Below are positions 1-6,150 of a stretch of DNA of 8,382 bases, piece by piece. Under the pieces are notes generated by a model. It did no database searches. It was not told where the DNA came from and worked only from the letters and a program-made list of their open reading frames with translations. The stretch covers positions 1-8,382 of the forward strand of contig JALOBQ010000033.1 in NCBI GenBank assembly GCA_023228185.1, written 5' to 3'. How positions within the stretch are numbered: position 1 is the first letter of the stretch; every line of letters starts with the position of its first letter. A program made the translations under genes and the position numbers. Origin of the DNA: Candidatus Omnitrophota bacterium (lineage in GTDB: Bacteria; Omnitrophota; Gorgyraeia; Gygaellales; Profunditerraquicolaceae).

Positions 1-1517
1 AGCAACAATTGTTTTTTTACTTCTAAAGCATACTCCTGCACGGTATCTTTAATAGGAATTAATAAAACCTGCACCGGCGCCAGCCATAAAGGAAACTCTC
101 CTTTATAATGCTCAATTAACGTGCCGATAAAACGCTCCAGGCTTCCGAGTATTACCCGGTGCAGCATAATCGGTTGTTTTTCGCTGCCCTCATTATCAAC
201 ATAGACAAGGTTAAACCTTTTCGGCAAAGCAAAATCACATTGGATTGTCGCGCACTGCCAACTGCGGCCTAAAGCGTCTTTTAATTTAATATCGATCTTT
301 GGCCCGTAAAACGCGCCATCACCCTCGTTGATTTCATACGCCAAGCCGTTGCTTTTTAAGGCATTTTCCAAAGCCTCTGTCGCCATTTGCCAATCTAAAT
401 CCGAACCAATAGATTTTTCCGGGCGCGTGCTTAATTCGATGCCTAAATCATTAAACCCGAAAACTTTCATTGTCTTGAAAACAAAATCAATCACGCCTTT
501 GATTTCCGCGGCTAGTTGTTCAGGCAAACAAAAGATGTGCGCGTCATCCTGGGTAAAACCACGCACGCGCAATAAACCGTGCAGAACTCCGGTTTTTTCC
601 CGGCGGTAAACCGTGCCTAATTCAAAAAAACGTAATGGCAGATCTTTATAACTACGCGTTTTTGATTTATAGATCAACATATGCCCCGGGCAATTCATCG
701 GCTTTAAAACAAATTCTTTATCCTCGGCCGTAAAGGTATACATATTCTCTTTATAATAATCGTAGTGGCCGCTGGTCTTCCAAAGAACAGCGTCCATAAT
801 ATGCGGGGTGATCACCAATTGATACCCGGCTAAAAGATGCTCTCTTTTTTCATAATCTTCGATCAGCGTGCGCAATAAAGCGCCTTTAGGATGATAAAAC
901 ACCAGCCCTGCCCCGGCTTGCGCGTGATAAATATCAAAAAGTTCCAACTGCGGCCCGAGTTTTCTGTGGTCGCGCAACTTGGCTTCTTCCAAATTTTTTA
1001 AATATGTATCCAGCTGGCTTTGGGTTTCAAAACACGCGCCATAAATCCTCTGTAACATCGGGTTAGTTTCAATACCGTGCCAATAAGCGCCTGCCACGGA
1101 CAATAGTTTGAAAGCCTTGATCTGGCCTGTAGAATCAATATGCGGGCCGCGGCATAGATCAAGAAAACTTTTTCCTGTCCTATATATGGAAACTTGTTCA
1201 TCAGCCAGGCCCTGGATAAGCTGCACCTTATAATCCTGTTTGAAGCCCTTAAATAATTCTAAAGCTTGCTGTTTATGAATATCTTCCCTGATAAAAGGTT
1301 CATCTTGTTCGATGATCCTGCGCATCACTTTTTCTATTTTTACTAAATCCTCGTCGGTAAACGGCTCTTTTTTATCAAAATCATAATAAAAACCGTTTTC
1401 AATAGCCGGGCCGATGGCCAATAAAACATCCGGCCAGAGCTCTGCCACTGCCTGCGCTAAAACATGCGAACAGGAATGCCGTAATGTTTGTAAATCTATT
1501 TTCTCACCCTTTTGCAT
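1..1517 (-). CDS. thrS: Threonyl-tRNA synthetase lacking the TGS domain (3' end cut by window edge)
   Basis: Class II aminoacyl-tRNA synthetase that charges tRNA-Thr in the cytoplasm and edits mischarged serine. I translated the frame by hand: 505 codons are visible from the ATG at 1517. Editing domain residues are H14 and H18 (HSCSH) with C122 and H126 (LCRGPH). The catalytic core shows the three expected zinc ligands: C276 in MNCPGHM, H327 in DDAHIF and H453 in MLHRVILGS. Motif 2 lies around GTVYRREKTGVLHG (301-314). The C-terminal anticodon-binding domain begins near residue 474 and is cut by the edge. The usual N-terminal TGS domain of about 60 residues is missing. The frame upstream of the ATG hits a TAA at 1542-1544 and tRNA-Val ends at 1605, so no longer start is possible. 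A GGTAAAG-like purine stretch is the only candidate ribosome binding site. Family assignment is very secure. Confidence 0.97.
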   Translation of the reverse strand, partial: MQKGEKIDLQTLRHSCSHVLAQAVAELWPDVLLAIGPAIENGFYYDFDKKEPFTDEDLVKIEKVMRRIIEQDEPFIREDIHKQQALELFKGFKQDYKVQLIQGLADEQVSIYRTGKSFLDLCRGPHIDSTGQIKAFKLLSVAGAYWHGIETNPMLQRIYGACFETQSQLDTYLKNLEEAKLRDHRKLGPQLELFDIYHAQAGAGLVFYHPKGALLRTLIEDYEKREHLLAGYQLVITPHIMDAVLWKTSGHYDYYKENMYTFTAEDKEFVLKPMNCPGHMLIYKSKTRSYKDLPLRFFELGTVYRREKTGVLHGLLRVRGFTQDDAHIFCLPEQLAAEIKGVIDFVFKTMKVFGFNDLGIELSTRPEKSIGSDLDWQMATEALENALKSNGLAYEINEGDGAFYGPKIDIKLKDALGRSWQCATIQCDFALPKRFNLVYVDNEGSEKQPIMLHRVILGSLERFIGTLIEHYKGEFPLWLAPVQVLLIPIKDTVQEYALEVKKQLL

Positions 1518-1604
1518 TTCTTTACCTTTACCTAAATATTTTTAGCTTCCCCTACCTACTACTTACTGCTTATCTCTGCCTCTACCTTTACCTGCTTTTA
1601 ATAA
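1518..1604 (-). repeat. Degenerate hexanucleotide (GGTARA-like) tract upstream of thrS
   Basis: The 87 nt between tRNA-Val and thrS are strongly strand-asymmetric, mostly purines on the transcribed strand. On the plus strand TTTACC occurs twice in tandem at 1521-1532. In the same six-base step a degraded run TCTGCC, TCTACC, TTTACC occupies 1575-1592, with looser copies (TACTAC, CCTACC) at 1551-1562. The copy nearest thrS supplies its only Shine-Dalgarno-like sequence. I see no terminator hairpin with a U-run and no T-box. The repeat is seen directly; any function is unknown. Confidence 0.5.
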
Positions 1605-1678
1605 TGGGCCCATAGGGACTCGAACCCCAGACCTTTGCGATGTCAACGCAACGCTCTAACCAACTGAGCTATGAGCCC
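1605..1678 (-). tRNA. tRNA-Val (anticodon GAC)
   Basis: A complete cloverleaf reads on the minus strand over 74 nt. The acceptor GGGCTCA pairs with TGGGCCC (one G-U). The D stem is GCTC/GAGC, the anticodon stem TTGCG/CGCAA, and the loop TTGACAT gives anticodon GAC. The T stem TGGGG/CCCTA encloses TTCGAGT, and the discriminator base is A. CCA is not encoded; the next bases are TTA, so CCA must be added after transcription. It is the last tRNA of the cluster before thrS. Confidence 0.95.
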
Positions 1679-1703
1679 TCAATTTTTGCTTCGTAAAAAT
1701 TTA

Positions 1704-1786
1704 TGGGCAGGGAGGGAGTCGAACCCTCATGCTCTTGCGAACGGGAGATTTTAAGTCTCCATTGTCTGCCATTCCAACACCTGCCC
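1704..1786 (-). tRNA. tRNA-Leu (anticodon UAA), intronless
   Basis: A class II tRNA of 83 nt. The acceptor GGGCAGG pairs perfectly with CCTGCCC and the discriminator is A. The anticodon stem GGAGA/TCTCC encloses CTTAAAA, giving anticodon UAA. The long variable arm forms GTTC/GAGC around a GCAA tetraloop, and the T stem is GAGGG/CCCTC. CCA is not encoded. tRNA-Leu(UAA) is a well-known host of group I introns, but this copy is contiguous. The endonuclease stop codon lies only 11 nt upstream of its 5' end. Confidence 0.95.
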
Positions 1787-1797
1787 AATATCAAATT

Positions 1798-2463
1798 TTA
1801 TTTAAGAACTGTTTTACTTTTACTCCAACCCTTATATGAACCAAGGCATTCTTGAGCTAATTTAATTTTTCTGCCTAAACCAAAACAGTTGTTATAATAA
1901 CAATGTCTGGCGATTTCTTTTGCGGACATCTTACCAAATTTTAACACAAAAACGGAATTTCTTTTGCCATCCTTATGTATCCGCCCGCCAACCTTAATCT
2001 CATCTTTTATTCTACTACCAAGCCAGTTTAAAAATATTTTTGACCCGGAATAAATTCTTAACGACCATTGTTGCCGTAAGTTTCCAGAATGAACCCAGCT
2101 ACGAATACATCCGTCTCCATCAATTACGCCTCTCAGAAAATCGCAGAAATAATTTTCTGGAACATTTACCGCCTTTATAGTCAAAGATTTCCGTGGCGAA
2201 AGCCCGATAGATAACAAAAAATCGTAAAACGAACGGTTGCCTAATTGAAAATGATAATTTAATTGTCCAATACCGTTGTATTTATTACAAATCCTATTTG
2301 TAAAACCAAAACGCTCTCTTACTTTCTCAAGAAAATCATAATCTTTTGAGGTAATGTCAATATGCCTGCCATCGGAAGATAAACATCCATCGCTAGTAAT
2401 CAATCCCACCAAATACCAAAGGTCAAGTCCCTTAATATTTAATTTTCTTCTATGCGCTGGCAT
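1798..2463 (-). CDS. Free-standing LAGLIDADG homing endonuclease inside the tRNA cluster
   Basis: 221 residues from the ATG at 2463. Two LAGLIDADG-type motifs are visible: LVGLITSDGC at about 18-27 (acidic residue D25) and LRGVIDGDGC at about 110-119 (D115, D117). They are about 92 residues apart, as expected for a single-chain enzyme with two pseudo-symmetric halves. Such proteins cut long, rare DNA sites and promote copying of their own gene; the target here is unknown. The frame stays open upstream to a GTG at 2541 inside tRNA-Cys. I reject that start because it would translate the tRNA. No good Shine-Dalgarno precedes the ATG. The gene sits 17 nt after the CCA of tRNA-Cys and 11 nt before tRNA-Leu. 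No intein splice residues or intron core are evident. A sampled stretch (2221-2280) is 19/60 G+C, lower than ndk or thrS, which fits acquisition. The reading frame is intact, so it may be active. Confidence 0.88.
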   Translation of the reverse strand: MPAHRRKLNIKGLDLWYLVGLITSDGCLSSDGRHIDITSKDYDFLEKVRERFGFTNRICNKYNGIGQLNYHFQLGNRSFYDFLLSIGLSPRKSLTIKAVNVPENYFCDFLRGVIDGDGCIRSWVHSGNLRQQWSLRIYSGSKIFLNWLGSRIKDEIKVGGRIHKDGKRNSVFVLKFGKMSAKEIARHCYYNNCFGLGRKIKLAQECLGSYKGWSKSKTVLK

Positions 2464-2480
2464 TTTCGCAAAAAATTTAA

Positions 2481-2555
2481 TGGAGGCGACGAGCGGAATT
2501 GAACCGCTGAATAGTTGTTTTGCAGACAACTGCCTTACCACTTGGCTACGTCGCC
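2481..2555 (-). tRNA. tRNA-Cys (anticodon GCA) with encoded CCA
   Basis: The cloverleaf proper occupies 2484-2555 (72 nt) and is followed by genomic CCA at 2481-2483. The acceptor GGCGACG pairs with CGTCGCC, and the discriminator U is the standard identity element for tRNA-Cys. The anticodon stem GTTGT/ACAAC encloses CTGCAAA, giving anticodon GCA. The T stem AGCGG/CCGCT encloses TTCAATT. The 5' end lies 4 nt after the coaC stop codon, so mature tRNA must be cut from a coaC read-through transcript unless a promoter lies within coaC. It is the only one of the three tRNAs here with encoded CCA. Confidence 0.95.
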
Positions 2556-2559
2556 AAAA

Positions 2560-3105
2560 TTATCCAAGAATTTTATTTACCTGCGCCAGGATGTCATCAG
2601 TTGCCGCCAAACAACCAATACCCACTTTTCCACAAGCCAACTTTCCCCGGCCGACAGCGATAAATTTATAACCGAAACTTTTAAGCTTCGCGATATTTGC
2701 CTGCGTGATCTTATTATTGAACATATTTTCATTCATCGCCGGAGCAAATAACACAGGCGCTTTTGTGGCGCAAATCGCGCAACTTAAAAGATCGTCGCTT
2801 ATGCCGCTGGCAACTTTAGCCAGAATATTGGCGGTTGCCGGCGCGACCAGGATCATATCCGCTTTGTCGGCCAAAGAAATATGCTCGATCTCCCAGGATT
2901 TGCCGGCAGCAAACAAATTACCACGGTAAACTTTATTGCCGGATAAACTTTGAAATACGATCGGCCGGATCAATTCCTCGGCTTCGGCAGTCATTACCAC
3001 AGTAACATTATAGCCGCAGTTGATAAGTTTACGCAGAATGTCGCAAGCTTTATAAATAGCAATGCTCGCGCTTACCCCGAGAATAATATTTTTCTTATCG
3101 CGCAT
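2560..3105 (-). CDS. coaC: Phosphopantothenoylcysteine decarboxylase, CoaC domain only
   Basis: Flavoprotein that decarboxylates 4'-phosphopantothenoyl-L-cysteine to 4'-phosphopantetheine in coenzyme A synthesis. The 181 residues equal the N-terminal half of bifunctional CoaBC (Dfp, about 400 aa). The catalytic residues fall at the numbers known from E. coli Dfp: H75 (in EHISL), N125 (in PAMNENM) and C158 (in LACG). The flavin-binding segment APATAN is at 88-93. The stretch after the catalytic Cys reads GIGCLAATDDI where bacterial CoaBC commonly has a GR(M/L)AEP-like sequence, so it is slightly divergent there. The CoaB synthetase domain is absent: the frame stops cleanly, tRNA-Cys follows 4 nt later, and no CoaB is in the window. 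The gene follows rpoZ by 10 nt, an order often seen for gmk-rpoZ-coaBC. No clear Shine-Dalgarno precedes the ATG. Confidence 0.93.
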   Translation of the reverse strand: MRDKKNIILGVSASIAIYKACDILRKLINCGYNVTVVMTAEAEELIRPIVFQSLSGNKVYRGNLFAAGKSWEIEHISLADKADMILVAPATANILAKVASGISDDLLSCAICATKAPVLFAPAMNENMFNNKITQANIAKLKSFGYKFIAVGRGKLACGKVGIGCLAATDDILAQVNKILG

Positions 3106-3115
3106 AAGTTAACGG

Positions 3116-3319
3116 TTAAACTTTTTTGCAGGAACAAGTAATTTTGTTTTCCGCAATCTCTTGCAAAGCAGTCGTGGAAGGTTTTGTGCCTGCTTTATCA
3201 TTCACTAATTTAGGCTGGCCTTCGGCGATCTCTAAAGCCCTTTTGGCGGCTAAATTAACTAACTTATAAACCGAACCGCAGCTTTTGTCTAATAACCTTT
3301 CCCTACCTTCGTATCCCAT
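3116..3319 (-). CDS. rpoZ: DNA-directed RNA polymerase omega subunit
   Basis: Small subunit that assists assembly and stability of the RNA polymerase core by contacting beta'. The 67 residues carry the omega core SVYKLVNLAAKRALEI (16-31), followed by a segment ending KPSTTALQEIAENKI. The length is typical for a short omega. A good ribosome binding site (GAGGTGA) precedes the ATG at 3319. The gene begins 13 nt after the gmk stop and sits in the common gmk-rpoZ-coaC order, which supports the call. The C-terminus (CSCKKV) contains two cysteines with no known role. Confidence 0.95.
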   Translation of the reverse strand: MGYEGRERLLDKSCGSVYKLVNLAAKRALEIAEGQPKLVNDKAGTKPSTTALQEIAENKITCSCKKV

Positions 3320-3332
3320 ATATCACCTCACG

Positions 3333-3947
3333 TTAATTGATCGTGGCGCTTTTAGCAATCTCGCCGGAAATAATATTTTTAAGCTTCCGGGCGGCTTTTT
3401 TAAAATCCGTATTCAAAACAATATAATCAAAACTTGCCGCTGCGCGCAACTCTTTGCGCGCCAGGCTTAACCGCTTGCGGGTTTCCGAAAGGTCTGCGCA
3501 AGCATTACGGTTTTCGATTCTTTTTTGAAGCGTGCGAATTGATGGAGGCTGAACAAAGATTGTCACGGCCTGTTTGGGGTAAATTTTCTTTAGCGCACTT
3601 GCTCCCCTTAAATCCAAGCAGAAACCGATATTTAACCCAAGCTTAAGCCAACGGTCCACAAGCCTTTTGGGCGTTCCGTAATAATAGCCCAAATAACGGG
3701 TCGATTCAAGAATTTTTTTCGCTTTCAACATACTCAAAAACCGCTGTTGGCTTACGAAAAAATAATCCTTTCCCTGGCGCTCTTGGGGCCTTTTCGGCCG
3801 CGTGGTCAGGGAGATGGATTTATGCAGTTTTGATTTTAATCTTTTATCGCAAATCAGCTCAGCAAGCAACGTGGTTTTGCCGGAGCCTGACGGGCCGGAA
3901 ATGACAAATACCTTGCCGATGGTTTTTTGGGTCTTTTGAGCGCTCAC
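3333..3947 (-). CDS. gmk: Guanylate kinase
   Basis: Converts GMP and ATP to GDP and ADP. The 204 residues are the normal length. The P-loop GPSGSGKT is at 18-25. The GMP-binding SLTTRPKRP is at 46-54, followed by GKDYFFVS. YYYGTP is at 88-93, the lid arginines are around RIENR (143-147), and the C-terminal FDYIVLNTDFKKA is typical. The segment usually reading LEIDVQGA is GFCLDLRGA, so it is moderately divergent. The start is GTG at 3947, sharing one base with the yicC stop (TAGTG), which implies coupling to yicC translation. The P-loop position supports this start. GDP made here is a substrate for the Ndk encoded two genes upstream. Confidence 0.95.
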   Translation of the reverse strand: MSAQKTQKTIGKVFVISGPSGSGKTTLLAELICDKRLKSKLHKSISLTTRPKRPQERQGKDYFFVSQQRFLSMLKAKKILESTRYLGYYYGTPKRLVDRWLKLGLNIGFCLDLRGASALKKIYPKQAVTIFVQPPSIRTLQKRIENRNACADLSETRKRLSLARKELRAAASFDYIVLNTDFKKAARKLKNIISGEIAKSATIN

Positions 3948-4774
3948 TACTCGATATTCTGCACTTGTTCTCGGATCTTCTCAATCTGGCTTTTCATCTG
4001 TAAAGCCTTTTCCGAAATAATTACGTCAAATGATTTAGCCGCCAAGGTGTTTGCTTCCCGCTGCATCTCCTGCGTGATAAAATCAAGTTCTTTGCCTACG
4101 GGCCCGCCTTTTAAAATTTTGGCTTGAAAGTTCTTGATGTGAAAAATCAAGCGGTCAATTTCCTCGGCGATATCCGCGCTTTTAAGAAACGCGGTTTGTT
4201 CTTCAGGAGTGGAAAAACTGTTAACTTTTTTCCTCGTTGCTTTTTTAAAACGCGCTTTGATTAAATTTAAATTTTTCTTGACCAAGTTGCTTCTTGTTTT
4301 CAGTACCGCAGAAAGCGCATGGCCTTCTTTAGTGCGTGTTTTCACCAACTCGTCTAAAGCCCCCTGCAATAAAACCTTCAGATATACCCAAATATGATTA
4401 CCTTCAGGCTTATTCTCCTTTAAAGAAAGCACGCCGGGCAAGCGGATTAAGACGTCGACATTCAGTTCACTTTTAATGCCGAATTCTTTGCGGATTTCTT
4501 TGAACTGATGAATATAATTTTTAATCAGTTTGCGGTTAATAAATATTCCCTGGGCTTGGCCTCCCCGGATATTTACCACACAATTAACTCTTCCGCGGCG
4601 GATCCTGGATTCGATCTCTTTTTTAAGCTTATCCTCTAACGATAAAAGGCCTTCGGGTAAATGAAAAACGCTCTCTAAAAATTTGTGATTAATGCTTCTT
4701 AGCTCGATGCAAATTTTACCAATCGACGGAACTTCTATCTCTTTACTGCCAAAACCGGTCATACTCTTAAGCAT
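3947..4774 (-). CDS. yicC: YicC/YloC-family endoribonuclease
   Basis: Member of a conserved family whose E. coli and B. subtilis representatives are endoribonucleases involved in RNA turnover. The N-terminal signature is MLKSMTGFGS, followed by ELRSINHKFLE at about 25-35. The C-terminal domain (once called DUF1732) is well conserved: DIAEEIDRLIFHI, then VGKELDFITQEMQREANT, and the terminal EKIREQVQNIE. The 275 residues are close to the family norm of about 290. It starts 18 nt after ndk with a clear AGAGGAAA ribosome binding site. Placement directly before gmk is the usual context. The symbol is by family resemblance. Confidence 0.94.
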   Translation of the reverse strand: MLKSMTGFGSKEIEVPSIGKICIELRSINHKFLESVFHLPEGLLSLEDKLKKEIESRIRRGRVNCVVNIRGGQAQGIFINRKLIKNYIHQFKEIRKEFGIKSELNVDVLIRLPGVLSLKENKPEGNHIWVYLKVLLQGALDELVKTRTKEGHALSAVLKTRSNLVKKNLNLIKARFKKATRKKVNSFSTPEEQTAFLKSADIAEEIDRLIFHIKNFQAKILKGGPVGKELDFITQEMQREANTLAAKSFDVIISEKALQMKSQIEKIREQVQNIE

Positions 4775-4792
4775 ATTTTTTCCTCTAGAAAA

Positions 4793-5296
4793 TTAAGCCC
4801 AAATTTGTTTTTTCACTTCTTTGGCGATTATTTCTTTAGCCGGATATAACTCGACGATAATCTCTTCGGGATTAAACCAAAGCTTGATCTCTCGCTCAGC
4901 GTCATTGATATCGCTGGAAACATGGATCACATTTTCATAAAGCCCGCTGGTGGTAATCCGGCCGTAAGAGCCGCGGATCGACGTGGCTTCGGCCTCTTCG
5001 GGGTTGGTCGCGCCGGCTAAATCGCGGCATTTTTTTATCGCCTCTTCTCCCCAATAAACAAGCGCCATAACTTTTTTCCGGTTATGCAGTTTACCAAGCA
5101 AATAATCGATCAGCTCGCCAAAAAACGGTTTATCTTTCAAATGCCGGTAATGCTCCTTGGCCAGCGCTTCAGATACACGCACCATTTTAGCAGCGACGAT
5201 CTCAAGTTTGGTTTCCGCCAGCCGGGAGAGAATATTGCCGGTGAGAGATTTCTTTAACCCGTCGGGTTTAATTAAAATTAAGACAGCCTGGATCAT
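4793..5296 (-). CDS. ndk: Nucleoside diphosphate kinase
   Basis: Transfers the gamma phosphate of ATP to other NDPs through a phosphohistidine. The key positions are present: KPDG at 10-13, HYRHLKDKPFF at 49-59, R91, GAT at 95-97, IRGSYG at 107-112, N122, the catalytic H125 in ENVIHVSSD, and REIKLWF at 135-141. At 167 residues it is longer than the usual 135 to 150. The extra length is a basic insertion near HNRKK (71-75) and a C-terminal tail after ELYP. The start codon overlaps the parB stop as ATGA (5293-5296), so translation is probably coupled. An operon position behind parB is not one I recognise as common. Confidence 0.94.
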   Translation of the reverse strand: MIQAVLILIKPDGLKKSLTGNILSRLAETKLEIVAAKMVRVSEALAKEHYRHLKDKPFFGELIDYLLGKLHNRKKVMALVYWGEEAIKKCRDLAGATNPEEAEATSIRGSYGRITTSGLYENVIHVSSDINDAEREIKLWFNPEEIIVELYPAKEIIAKEVKKQIWA

Positions 5297-6150
5297 TGTT
5301 TTGCTCCTCCTTTGATAATCTTAACAATTCGTTCTAGATCCTCTTCTGAATAAAATTCGATATTAATATGTCCGCGTTTCTTCCTTTTGCTAATACGCAC
5401 TTTTGTGGCTAAAGCATGCTGCAGGTGTTCTTCCAGCACGGATACCGACGGGTCTCGTTGGCCCTGGCCGATTTTTCTTTTTAATCCCGCCGGGCGGGAA
5501 TTCTTTACCAAGCTTTCCAACTCCCGCACGGAAAGCCCTTTAGAAATCACTTCCATCGCCAGCCTTCTTTGCTGGTTAGCGTCATCAATCTCCAAAAGAG
5601 TTTTACCATGCGCGAAACTGATCCGGCCATTTTTCAATTCTTGCTGAACTTCATGCGGTAATTTTAAAAGCCGCATTGTATTGGTGATCGTCGCCCGCGC
5701 CTTGCCCATTACTTCGCTGATTCTTTCCTGCGTAATTTTAAATTGTTCCATTAAATGCTGATAGGCATGCGCTTCTTCGATCGGGTTTAAACTTTCCCGT
5801 TGAATGTTTTCAATCAAAGCCAGCTCTAAAGAATCCTGGTCATCAACATCCTTTACGATAATCGGTAATTCTTTTAAACCTAAAGCAGTAGCAGCGCGTA
5901 ATCTTCTTTCTCCGGCAATCAATTCATAATTATCTCCCTGCCTTCTTACCAACAACGGCTGAATTATGCCTTTTTCCTTAATTGACTGAGCTAATTCATT
6001 AATTGTGGTATCATCAAACGCCTCTCTGGGCTGGAAAGGATTAGCCTTGATTTGTCCAATCTGGACATAAATAATCTCCTGCCTATGCTGATCAACTGGC
6101 TTATCAGGTATTAACGCGCCTATGCCTTTACCCAACGCTCTTCTTTCCAT
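5293..6150 (-). CDS. parB: ParB/Spo0J chromosome-partitioning protein
   Basis: Binds parS, spreads as a CTP-dependent sliding clamp, and with ParA moves the replication origin. The 285 residues start MERRALGKGIGALI. The CTP-binding domain shows GERRLRAA at 80-87 and ENIQRE at 114-119. The helix-turn-helix spans about 139-161 (TQERISEVMGKARATITNTMRLL). A basic linker is at about 217-230 and the dimerisation domain is at the C-terminus. The start is the ATG at 6150, which shares a base with the parA stop (TAATG). AAGGAG at 6158-6163 is well placed for it. The frame is open to 6213, but that extension overlaps parA and looks unlike ParB. A parS-like site lies upstream of parA. Codons 218-222 form a GC-rich palindrome. 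Confidence 0.95.
   Translation of the reverse strand: MERRALGKGIGALIPDKPVDQHRQEIIYVQIGQIKANPFQPREAFDDTTINELAQSIKEKGIIQPLLVRRQGDNYELIAGERRLRAATALGLKELPIIVKDVDDQDSLELALIENIQRESLNPIEEAHAYQHLMEQFKITQERISEVMGKARATITNTMRLLKLPHEVQQELKNGRISFAHGKTLLEIDDANQQRRLAMEVISKGLSVRELESLVKNSRPAGLKRKIGQGQRDPSVSVLEEHLQHALATKVRISKRKKRGHINIEFYSEEDLERIVKIIKGGAKQ
5485..5499. repeat. GC-rich 15-bp palindrome inside parB
   Basis: TCCCGCCGGGCGGGA on the plus strand is a perfect inverted repeat with 7-nt arms and one central base. It falls in frame on codons 218-222 of parB (Ser-Arg-Pro-Ala-Gly), in the linker between the DNA-binding and dimerisation domains. It could form a hairpin in DNA or mRNA. Whether it is a dispersed palindromic repeat cannot be told from one copy. 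Confidence 0.4.

Noticed and set aside
328..609. Plus-strand ORF antisense to thrS
   Set aside because: It lies wholly within the conserved thrS coding region and resembles no known protein. It is a shadow frame, as are the other plus-strand ORFs in the window.
1681..1701. AT-rich inverted repeat between tRNA-Val and tRNA-Leu (AATTTTT/AAAAATT around seven bases)
   Set aside because: The stem is seven A-T pairs with an A-C mismatch on the transcribed strand and has no U-run after it. It is too weak to call a terminator; it may be only a processing spacer.
1787..2483. Direct or target-site duplications flanking the endonuclease gene
   Set aside because: The AT-rich flanks share only short AAATTT-like words, so there is no convincing duplication or half-site repeat.
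2464..2541. In-frame upstream extension of the endonuclease ORF from a GTG inside tRNA-Cys
   Set aside because: It would translate the 3' half of a well-formed tRNA, and the extra residues add no recognisable domain. The ATG at 2463 is preferred.
2556..2600. Possible promoter for tRNA-Cys (GATAAT just before the tRNA)
   Set aside because: No matching -35 at proper spacing, and the -10 would place the start at the mature 5' end of the tRNA.
3442..3461. Perfect 8-bp inverted repeat with a 4-nt loop (GCGCGCAA/TTGCGCGC) inside gmk
   Set aside because: It encodes ordinary, conserved-looking guanylate kinase residues (LARKELRAA) and shows no link to a regulatory site. Probably chance.
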